From Dehalococcoidia bacterium (lineage in GTDB: Bacteria > Chloroflexota > Dehalococcoidia > DSTF01 > JACRBR01): DNA of 64,000 bases. The translations under genes were made by a program, and so were the position numbers. This document shows positions 38,045 through 45,589 of this stretch, piece by piece. Under the pieces are notes generated by a model. It saw only the letters and a program-made list of their open reading frames with translations, was not told where the DNA came from and ran no database searches. The stretch's first letter is position 1; every line of letters begins with the position of its first letter. The stretch lies in assembly GCA_021462855.1 (NCBI GenBank), contig JAJTXQ010000020.1, forward strand, positions 1 to 64,000, written 5' to 3'.

Positions 38045-38072
38045 TTGAGCCCGGGCGTGAATGCCGTACGAT
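38045..38072 (+). promoter_or_regulatory. Possible promoter of the 38123 membrane protein gene
   Basis: TTGAGC (38045-38050), a 16-nt spacer and TACGAT (38067-38072), giving a leader of about 45 nt. By-eye match. Confidence 0.4.
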
Positions 38073-38122
38073 CGGTGGACACATGGTGACGGCGGCATCG
38101 CCGCACGCGAGAGGAGCACTGG

Positions 38123-38683
38123 ATGCCTGAGGGATGGGAAATCGGCCTGTTCTTTCACTTCATCGGCCTGGCCGCGCTGGCCGGAGGGATCGCCCTGTCG
38201 GTCGGGACGTACGTGATGATGCGCCGATCACAGAGCGTGCAGGAGATGCGCGTCTGGGCGGACCTCGGACGCATCCTCGGCAAGTATCCGATCACGGCGG
38301 CCGCCTCGGTCGTCCTGTTGCTGTCCGGGGGTTACCTGGTGCAGGAGAGCGACCCGGTCTGGGGTTGGGACGATGGCTGGATCGCGTTCTCCGCAATCGC
38401 GCTCATCGTGGCCGCGCTCGTCGGGGCGCTCGTGATCTCGCCGCGCATGAAGGACGCCGGCGCCGCCTCCGGACAGGCGCCCGATGGCCCGGTGCCGCCC
38501 GGCATCACCCAGAAGCTGCGCGACCCGCTCCTGTTCGGCGCCATCGGCATGAACAGCACGCTGATGATCGGCGTCCTATGGAACATGGTGATGAAGCCCG
38601 GCAGCTTCGCGTCGCTGCTCACCCTGGTCGTCCTCGGCGCCATCGGTGCGGCCGCGGCGTACACGCAGATGGAGCGCGAGTAG
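38123..38683 (+). CDS. DUF2269-like integral membrane protein
   Basis: A 186-residue protein with four hydrophobic segments: GLFFHFIGLAALAGGIAL, ITAAASVVLLLSGGYLV, IAFSAIALIVAALVGALVI and FASLLTLVVLGAIGAAAAY. The first segment with a His (FHFIG) and the GKYPITAAASV block recall predicted membrane proteins of the DUF2269 type. Function unknown. GAGAGGAG precedes the ATG by about 8 nt. It is monocistronic by spacing. Confidence 0.65.
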   Translation: MPEGWEIGLFFHFIGLAALAGGIALSVGTYVMMRRSQSVQEMRVWADLGRILGKYPITAAASVVLLLSGGYLVQESDPVWGWDDGWIAFSAIALIVAALVGALVISPRMKDAGAASGQAPDGPVPPGITQKLRDPLLFGAIGMNSTLMIGVLWNMVMKPGSFASLLTLVVLGAIGAAAAYTQMERE

Positions 38684-38732
38684 CGGGTGCCGGCTGGCGG
38701 CCCCACGGTGGGGCGCAAGCCGACACGGCGGC

Positions 38733-40064
38733 TCACTCCCGCCAGCTGACTTCGAACAGGTGCACCGGATCGTCGAAGCCGCGCAGGACGGCGGCGCCGT
38801 GGTCGGCGAAGAGGAACCGCTTGCCGGCGGCGAGCTCACGCACAACGTTCGCCGCGAGGATCTGCCCGGGCTCGGCGCGGGCGCAGATCCGTGCCGCCAC
38901 CTGCACCGACGTGCCGAAGAGGTCGCCGTCCTCGGCGACGGGCTCGCCGGCGTTCAGGCCGATGCGCACGCGGACGCGCTCGTCGGGCTCGCGCTCGTTG
39001 CGCTCGGCGAACGCACGCTGGATCGCCGCCGCGCAGGCAAGGCCGGCTGACGCCATGCCGAAGGACGCCATGATCCCGTCGCCCGTATGCTTGATCTCGG
39101 CGCCGCCGTTGTCACGCAGCGCCGCGCGGATGATCTCGTTGTGGCGCCGGAGCACGTCCTGCGCCGCGGCGTCGCCCAGCCGTTGTGTCATGGACGTCGA
39201 CGCCTCGATGTCCGTGAACATCAATGTGAGCAGGCCCGACTGAGGCGCTGGCGCCTCACGTGCCCGCATGGTGCCGCCAAATACGAAGTCGCGGAGCATC
39301 GACATCAACACCGCGAGGTTGTCGAACGGCACGTGGTCGCCCGTGTATCGTGCAAGGCTCGCATTCGGGATGGCGCCGGCAAGCCTGCGCGCATGCTCGA
39401 ATGGCACCGCGCGGTCGGTCTCGCTGTGGATCACGAGCGTCGGCGCCTGGATGCCGCCGAGCAGGTCGCGCACGTCGGTCTCGATGTTGGCCTGCAGCAT
39501 GGCGGCGGCGTCGGCGCGCTTCGCGGACTCCCGCTGATAGGTCGCGAACCGCTCCTGCGTCTCCTTGTCCGCGCTCGGCACGAAGATGTCGGTCATCGTC
39601 TTGGAACCCAGCCCCCACTCCGCCGCGATCAGCGCGACGAGCGCGTCCGCGGCGGCCGAATGACCAAGGTATGCGAACGTCCCCTGCAGGATCAGGTGCG
39701 ATACGCGATCCGGATGTCGCGAAGCATGTGCGATGGCGACAGGTCCACCCTCGGACATGCCGCGGATGGCGTAGCGATCGAGCCCGAGCTTGTCGATGAC
39801 GGCTTCGAGGTCGAGCAGCCGCCGCTCCAGGGTGAAATCGCTGACTCCGCGGTCCGAGAGTCCAGTCCCGCGCTTGTCGTACCGCACGAGCGTGAAGTCC
39901 TGTGCCAGGTCCTCGATGCTCGCCTTCATGTGCGGTAGCTCCATGTCCATCTCGAGGTGGCTCACCCATCCGGGGACGAGGACGAGCGGGTAGCCGGAGC
40001 CGAGCAAAGAGAACGCGATCTGGACGCCGTCGGCGGTCGTGCAGAACTGGATACGCTGTTGCAT
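38733..40064 (-). CDS. Alpha/beta-hydrolase fused to class III adenylate/guanylate cyclase
   Basis: A 443-residue fusion. Residues 1-255 form an alpha/beta-hydrolase: nucleophile elbow GMSEGG near 100, then DRAVPF and GDHVPF as the acid and His. Residues 270-440 are a cyclase homology domain: LMFTDIEASTSMTQRLGD carries a metal Asp, KHTGDGIMASF the second acidic block, and VRIGLNAGEPV with SVQVAARICARAEPGQIL the end. Both domains look active. ATG 40064 (MQQRIQF) is chosen; ATG 40076 is close and also possible. It likely makes cAMP or cGMP in response to a small ester or lactone sensed by the hydrolase domain. Confidence 0.85.
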   Translation of the reverse strand: MQQRIQFCTTADGVQIAFSLLGSGYPLVLVPGWVSHLEMDMELPHMKASIEDLAQDFTLVRYDKRGTGLSDRGVSDFTLERRLLDLEAVIDKLGLDRYAIRGMSEGGPVAIAHASRHPDRVSHLILQGTFAYLGHSAAADALVALIAAEWGLGSKTMTDIFVPSADKETQERFATYQRESAKRADAAAMLQANIETDVRDLLGGIQAPTLVIHSETDRAVPFEHARRLAGAIPNASLARYTGDHVPFDNLAVLMSMLRDFVFGGTMRAREAPAPQSGLLTLMFTDIEASTSMTQRLGDAAAQDVLRRHNEIIRAALRDNGGAEIKHTGDGIMASFGMASAGLACAAAIQRAFAERNEREPDERVRVRIGLNAGEPVAEDGDLFGTSVQVAARICARAEPGQILAANVVRELAAGKRFLFADHGAAVLRGFDDPVHLFEVSWRE

Positions 40065-40161
40065 GGGCACGAGCATAGCACAGGCTAAACGCGGAAATCG
40101 CGCGGCCGGCGGACGAGCCGGTTGGCACCATCCCCGGATGAACGGCGTCGGGTAGACTCCG

Positions 40162-41331
40162 ATGATGCGATTGACTTCGCGATGGCTCGCGCTTCCGGCG
40201 ATCGCGCTGGCGTTCGGCATGGCATGCTCCGGCGGCAGCCCGCCGAAGGCGCCGACGGCCGAGCCGACGGTCGCGCTCGATGCCGCAAGCATGACAGCCG
40301 GCTACGCCGGGCGGGGTCCGTTTGGCGCCGGCGTGACCACGATCGACCTCGTCGACACATCTCGCGGCACGGCGGAAAACCGCGAGGCGCCCGCGCTCGC
40401 CGAGCGGCGGCTGCCGGTGGAAGTCTGGTATCCGGCGGCGCCCGGCGTCTCGGCTCCGGAGGCGCGCGACGTGCCCCTCGCTGACGACGGCCCGTACCCG
40501 CTCGTCGTGTTCGCGCACGGCTTCTCGTCGTTCCGCCGCCAGTCCGCGACGTTCGCGCAACACCTGGCGAGCCATGGATACGTGGTCGCGTCGCCCGATT
40601 TCCCTGAGAGCAACATCGCTGCGCCGGGCGGCCCGCGCCTCCAGACGGTGCTCGAACAGCCCGACGACGTCTCGTTCGTCATTGACGAGCTGCTGGCACG
40701 CGGGGAGATGCCGGACGGTCTCCTCGCCGGCGCCATTGACCCGGACCGGATCGGCATGTCGGGGCACTCGCTCGGCGGCATGACGGCGATGCTCACCGGG
40801 TACGGCACCACCGCGGACCCGCGCGTGCGTGCGATCGTGCCAATCTCGCCGCCGGGGTGCATGCTCGGCGACGACCGCACTGAAGGGCCCGCAACTCCGA
40901 CGATGGTGATCGGCGGCTCGCGCGAGTTGATCGTTGCCCCGTCGAGCATCCACGACGCGTACGAACGTGCGGGCGTCCCGAAGTACTACGTCGAGGTCAT
41001 CGGCGCGGACCACGCGCGGTTCGGCGACTTCGACATCACCGATGAAGAACTCGGCGACTTCGTAGACGAAGCGTCCCGAGGCGACCTCACCGAGGACGCG
41101 AATGCGATCGCCGACGCAACCGGCGCGGACCTCTCCGCGTGCGAGGAGGGCGGCGCGCCGCCGGGCGACGCGCTCATCACCGGCGAGCGCCAGCGCGAGC
41201 TGATGCGCATCGCGGCGACGCCGTTCCTCGACGCGTACGTGCGTGACGATGCGATGGCCATGCGCTTCCTGCACGAGGCGCTGCCGTCGCTTGCCGGCGT
41301 GCGCGTGGAGATGGACCTCGGGAGCGACTAG
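40162..41331 (+). CDS. Alpha/beta-hydrolase lipoprotein, PAF-acetylhydrolase/dienelactone hydrolase-like
   Basis: A 389-residue secreted lipoprotein. Lipobox FGMAC ends a signal peptide of about 20 residues. The hydrolase core has the oxyanion HG in VVFAHGFSS, the nucleophile in GMSGHSLGGM and the catalytic His in GADHARFGDF, as in plasma PAF-acetylhydrolase-like enzymes; an extra helical segment (about 290-340) follows. It would hydrolyse lipid or ester substrates outside the cell. The stop overlaps the convergent molybdoenzyme gene stop by 4 nt (CTAG). Confidence 0.8.
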   Translation: MMRLTSRWLALPAIALAFGMACSGGSPPKAPTAEPTVALDAASMTAGYAGRGPFGAGVTTIDLVDTSRGTAENREAPALAERRLPVEVWYPAAPGVSAPEARDVPLADDGPYPLVVFAHGFSSFRRQSATFAQHLASHGYVVASPDFPESNIAAPGGPRLQTVLEQPDDVSFVIDELLARGEMPDGLLAGAIDPDRIGMSGHSLGGMTAMLTGYGTTADPRVRAIVPISPPGCMLGDDRTEGPATPTMVIGGSRELIVAPSSIHDAYERAGVPKYYVEVIGADHARFGDFDITDEELGDFVDEASRGDLTEDANAIADATGADLSACEEGGAPPGDALITGERQRELMRIAATPFLDAYVRDDAMAMRFLHEALPSLAGVRVEMDLGSD

Positions 41332-44111
41332 CCGATCTTGCTCACGTCGACGCGCGTCGCGCGGTCGACCTGGATCGGCGTCCACATGAACGGCCAGTAA
41401 AACAGGTGGCCGTAGCCGCCCGCGAAGCCGAGCCACTTCACCATCGCGCCTTCGAGGTTGCTCGGGCCGCTCCAGTCGCGGAACTGGATGTGGTCCCACC
41501 CGTTGTAACAGATGACCTGTCCCGGCCGGACGGACGGTGACAGCTTCACCTGCACCGTGAATTGCCCGACGTCATTGTGGACGCGCACCTCTTCGTCGTC
41601 GGCGATGCCGCGGCGCGCGGCGTCGGCCGTGTTCATCACGATGTGCGGGTGCCCGCGGTGCGTCTGCAGCGAGCGCCGGTTCGTGATGTTGTTGGCGTGG
41701 ATGCTCCAGCGGTTGTGGCCGCCGGTCAGCGTGAACGGATAGTCGCCGCCCATCTTCGGCGGCGCCTTGTGCGTGGGGAAGTGCTCGCGCGCCTCGATGA
41801 ACCAGTCGTGATCGATGTAGAACTGCGCGCGGCGTGTGAGCGTCGGGTAGGGCAGCTTCTGTTCGAGGTGGTGGCGGAAGGGCGCCATCGTCGAGTCCGG
41901 TTCGATCGGCGTCTGGTAGTTCTGTGAGTAGGGGATGATCCCCCAGCCGGTGAACCGCTCGATGCCCTTTTTTCGCATCGTCTCGATCGTGGTGCCGGCC
42001 GGCAGCGTGCCGGTCATGGTGCTGCCCTCGATGCCTTCGGCGGTCATCTGCTCTTCGTCGACCATTGCGCCGCCGGCGGTGAACACGTCCTCGAGCGTGT
42101 CGAGGTTGAACGTGCGCCCGGCGGCGTCCTGGTACTCCGTGACGCCGCGCTCGCGCCCGCGCTCGCCGAGCTTGCGCGAGAGCAGGCGGAACACCTGCCA
42201 TTCCGGCAGCGCCTCGCCCGCCGGCTCGACTGCCTTGTCCAGCATGGTGAAGAACAGCGTGTGCGAGAGCCCCATGGCGCTCGGCCGCTCGTACTGCTGC
42301 GCCGCCGGCAATACGTAGTCCGAAAACAGCGCGGTGGTGCTCATGCGCACATCGACGCTGACGATCGTGTTGAGCTTCGGCCACAGGTGCTGCCGGAACA
42401 TCGTCTGGCCGCCGCGGCCGCGCCGCAGCAGGTTGTCGCCGACGGCGATCATGACGCGCGGCGGCTTGTCCTCTCCCGGCACGGCGACGCCGTCCCACCA
42501 GCCGCGCTGCATCGCCTCGTTGAAGTAGTCGTCGAACTCGCGCTTCATGCTCGGGTCGTGCCAGTCGCGCCGGTTCCACACGTCGCGGAAGCCTACGTGG
42601 TAGTACCACCACCAGAGCGGCGGCACGTAGTGGCCCTGCGTCACCGCCATCTGCCGCATGATCTCGATGGACGCGATCTCGTCGGTGCGCGACGGATCCT
42701 GCGCCTTGAACAGGTCAATCATCGCGCGGTAGCCCGCAAGGATGTTCGCGAGCTCTTGCTTGCCTCCGGTGCGGCGCGCCTCGTCGAACAGGCCCGCGGT
42801 CGAAGGACCGACGCTCCAGTACGCCGGCCCTGTCCCTTTGCGGCCCCAGTTGCCGGTGACGGCCAGCAACAGGTACATGGCGCGGCCCATGAGGTCGCCG
42901 TGGTAATACTTGCCGGTGCCGAGGCCCTCGTACACATGGGTGCGCTTCGCCGCGACCTTGCGCGCGAGCATGCGGATGACGTCCGGGTGCACGCCGCATG
43001 CCTGCGACGCCTGCTCGGGCGCGTAGTCCCGCAGGTGCCCCCGCAGCCGCGCGAAGGCCGGCGCAACCCGCACCTTCGAGCCGTCGGCCAGCGTGACGTG
43101 GTGCTCGCCCTCCAGCGCGGGCGAGACGTCGCCGAGGTCGAGCGTGCCGCGCGGCGCTTCGGCGATCGCCCGTGCGCGTTCGTCCCAGACGTAGAACTGG
43201 TCATCGCGGCCGTCGGGTGCGAGATCGCATGCGCGGAGGAAGCGCTCGTTGTCGAGCCGGACGAGCAGTGGCAGGTCCGTCTGCTCGCGCAGGAATGGCA
43301 CGTCGGCGAGGCCCTCGTCGATGATCACGCGGCACATCGCCAGGCACAGCGCGGCGTCGCTGCCGACGTTCAGTGGCACGTGGTAGTCCGCGTGCATCGC
43401 CGAGGGGCTGGTGTCCGGCGCGATGAGCACGATCTCGGCGCCCTTGTAGCGCGCCTCGAGCAGGAAGTGGAAGAACGGGATGCGCGTGTACGCCGGGTTG
43501 CAGTGCCAGATGATGATCAGCCCGGAGTGGGCGTAGTCATCCTCGCTCGGGACCGTGAGCTTGCCGTATGTCAGGTACATCCCCGGGCTGAAGTCGGCGA
43601 CGTCGGTGTCGAAGTCGGCGACCGGAAATCCCGTCAGCGACGCGAACCGGCGCTGGCTCATCACGCCCCAGGCGCAGGCGTTGGCGCCGTTTGGCGAGAA
43701 CACGGATTCCGGCCCGACCTCCTGGATCGCGTCGATGATGCTGTCGGCGATCTCGGTGAGCGCCTGGTCCCACGTGATGCGCTCCCATGCGCCGGAGCCG
43801 CGCTCGCCGACCCGCTTCATCGGGTGCAGCAGGCGCTCGGGCGCGTGGAGCAGCTCATCCCAGCACGCGCCCTTCTGGCAGCCCATGGGGTTGAAGTCCG
43901 GCACGCCCTCCTCGACCGGCGGGAAGATGCCTGCCGCTTCCTGGAACGCGATCTTGCCGTCCTTCATATAGACGACGTACGGGCACGAGCCGACGGCCGG
44001 ATAGCAGTCCACGGCGTGGCTGCCGCGCACGGTGCTGTCCCAGGTCCACTGGCCGCGGTACGAGTCCTCGGTCGGGTGGCGGCGCGGCGTCGCTCCGTTG
44101 CCGCGCGTCAT
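41328..44111 (-). CDS. Type II DMSO-reductase-family molybdopterin oxidoreductase, catalytic subunit (paralogue 3)
   Basis: A 927-residue Mo-bis-MGD catalytic subunit. Residues 32-83 hold a variant FS0 cluster motif: His32, Cys36, Cys43 and Cys78 (HAVDCYPAVGSC, then NPMGCQKGAC), with C-x6-C instead of the C-x3-C of NarG and EbdA. The block with FDTDVADFSPG aligns with the YxDLP region, placing the Asp of VAD as the probable Mo ligand. MGD-binding blocks (GLGTGKYYHGDLMGRAMYLL, TGNWGRKGTGP) and the C-terminal domain (TGGHNRWSIHANN, VICYNGWDHIQFR) are complete. No Tat signal. It is the fourth gene of the operon and overlaps the flavoprotein gene by 4 nt. Substrate unknown. Confidence 0.88.
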   Translation of the reverse strand: MTRGNGATPRRHPTEDSYRGQWTWDSTVRGSHAVDCYPAVGSCPYVVYMKDGKIAFQEAAGIFPPVEEGVPDFNPMGCQKGACWDELLHAPERLLHPMKRVGERGSGAWERITWDQALTEIADSIIDAIQEVGPESVFSPNGANACAWGVMSQRRFASLTGFPVADFDTDVADFSPGMYLTYGKLTVPSEDDYAHSGLIIIWHCNPAYTRIPFFHFLLEARYKGAEIVLIAPDTSPSAMHADYHVPLNVGSDAALCLAMCRVIIDEGLADVPFLREQTDLPLLVRLDNERFLRACDLAPDGRDDQFYVWDERARAIAEAPRGTLDLGDVSPALEGEHHVTLADGSKVRVAPAFARLRGHLRDYAPEQASQACGVHPDVIRMLARKVAAKRTHVYEGLGTGKYYHGDLMGRAMYLLLAVTGNWGRKGTGPAYWSVGPSTAGLFDEARRTGGKQELANILAGYRAMIDLFKAQDPSRTDEIASIEIMRQMAVTQGHYVPPLWWWYYHVGFRDVWNRRDWHDPSMKREFDDYFNEAMQRGWWDGVAVPGEDKPPRVMIAVGDNLLRRGRGGQTMFRQHLWPKLNTIVSVDVRMSTTALFSDYVLPAAQQYERPSAMGLSHTLFFTMLDKAVEPAGEALPEWQVFRLLSRKLGERGRERGVTEYQDAAGRTFNLDTLEDVFTAGGAMVDEEQMTAEGIEGSTMTGTLPAGTTIETMRKKGIERFTGWGIIPYSQNYQTPIEPDSTMAPFRHHLEQKLPYPTLTRRAQFYIDHDWFIEAREHFPTHKAPPKMGGDYPFTLTGGHNRWSIHANNITNRRSLQTHRGHPHIVMNTADAARRGIADDEEVRVHNDVGQFTVQVKLSPSVRPGQVICYNGWDHIQFRDWSGPSNLEGAMVKWLGFAGGYGHLFYWPFMWTPIQVDRATRVDVSKIG

Positions 44112-45589
44112 GCCGGCGCGAGCTGCCGTGCGGCTCGGTCTTCGAGGACCATCCGCGCGACCTTCATGCCGGAGTCGGTCGCCTGGTGCGTGCCCATGCC
44201 ACCGCTGCCCGCATCGCCACCAACGAGGTACAGCCCTTCGATCGGCGAGCGGGGCGAAGGCTTGAGCGCGCCGCACTGCCCGGCGATCTGCCCGATGCCG
44301 ACGCACTCGCCGCCCTGCCCGGGCAACACGTGGTCGCGCGACAGCGATGACACGTCGGCCGGCCCCTCGCGGTCCATGGAATCGAGCGCCGCCCAAGCGT
44401 CCGGGAAGAGACGCGCCATCATCTCGTCCATCCGCTGCCAGAGCGCCGCGATCTCCTTCGCTTCGGGGTCGGGCGAGCAGATCGTGCCGGCGATGATGCA
44501 CTGTTTGCCGGGGGGCGCCATGTTCGTGTCGAAGTTCGATGGCACGGTCATGAACATGATCACTTCGTCGGGGATCTGGCCGGCGCGGGCGCGCTCGAAC
44601 CGCTCGACGTTCCACCACGTGTCGTCGGCGTAGACCATGTACATGCAGTGCTGCATCGCGCGCTGGTTGAGGAAGTAGCGCACGCCGGTGAACCCCCATC
44701 CTGGCACGAGCGACCGCACGTACGCCGCGTATGACGGGTCGAAGCGTTCCTCGCCGACCAGCTTCAGCACCGTCGGCTGAATGCCCGCGTTGCTGATGAC
44801 GATCGGAGCGGTGAACACGCCGTCGGCCGTGGCGACGCCGGTCGCCCGGCCGCCTTCGACGATGATCCGCTCGACGCGCTGCCGCGTGCGCAGCGTCCCG
44901 CCGCCGGCGACGAACGCGTCGGTGATCGCCTCGAACAGCGAGCCGAAGCCGCCGGTGTAGTAGCCGCCGCCACCCGCCGCCGCGATCTGCTTGAGGATGC
45001 GGATCTGCTCCGACGCCGCGACCAGGTCGATCGGCTCGGCGAGCGACGCGTTGGCGTGCATCGCCAGGTAGCTGTAGAGGGGGTACGGCACTTCGCGCGT
45101 CTGCAGCCAGTCGTGCAGTGTCACGTTGTCGAGCGTGGCGAGTGTCTCCTCCGGCATCAGCACCATCTCGGCGAGGACGCGCGCCGCCGGCTCGCGCTCG
45201 CTCTCATCCAGCTCCCAGAGCTCGAAGAACGGCGCCGGGTCCATGCCCGTCGACTGGCCGGTGATCTTCGTCTTGTATGCGCCGGAACGCCCACGGTAGA
45301 CCATTGCGGCCGCCTCGAGCGGGATGGGGTGGAAGCGCGCTTCGATGCCGAGCTCGGCGAACAGCGGCGCGAACGCCGGCCCGCGCATCGGCACCTGGAG
45401 CTTCGGCCCGAGCTCGTACCGGAAGCCCTTGCTCTCGACGGTGATTGCCTTGCCGCCGGTGCGCGAGTTCTTTTCGAGCAGCAGCGTGCGCACGCCGCTC
45501 TTCGCCAGCAGCGCGCCGCAGGCGACGCCGCCCGGCCCGCCGCCGATGATGATCGCGTCGTACGCGCGGCCATCCGGGTTCGTGCTCAT
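44108..45589 (-). CDS. FAD-dependent oxidoreductase, phytoene-desaturase-like
   Basis: A 493-residue flavoprotein. IIIGGGPGGVACGALLAKSG at residue 14 is the FAD-binding Rossmann motif, RTLLLEKNSRTGGKAITVE follows, and the C-terminal FAD block is GLYLVGGDAGSGGMGTHQATD. The central part (GGFGSLFEAITDAFVAGGG) matches the CrtI/phytoene dehydrogenase group, which uses isoprenoid or carotenoid-like substrates. AGGAG before ATG 45589; it overlaps the molybdoenzymes on both sides by 4 nt. Placed between two catalytic molybdo-subunits, it may take electrons from the same pathway or process its lipid product. Confidence 0.85.
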   Translation of the reverse strand: MSTNPDGRAYDAIIIGGGPGGVACGALLAKSGVRTLLLEKNSRTGGKAITVESKGFRYELGPKLQVPMRGPAFAPLFAELGIEARFHPIPLEAAAMVYRGRSGAYKTKITGQSTGMDPAPFFELWELDESEREPAARVLAEMVLMPEETLATLDNVTLHDWLQTREVPYPLYSYLAMHANASLAEPIDLVAASEQIRILKQIAAAGGGGYYTGGFGSLFEAITDAFVAGGGTLRTRQRVERIIVEGGRATGVATADGVFTAPIVISNAGIQPTVLKLVGEERFDPSYAAYVRSLVPGWGFTGVRYFLNQRAMQHCMYMVYADDTWWNVERFERARAGQIPDEVIMFMTVPSNFDTNMAPPGKQCIIAGTICSPDPEAKEIAALWQRMDEMMARLFPDAWAALDSMDREGPADVSSLSRDHVLPGQGGECVGIGQIAGQCGALKPSPRSPIEGLYLVGGDAGSGGMGTHQATDSGMKVARMVLEDRAARQLAPA

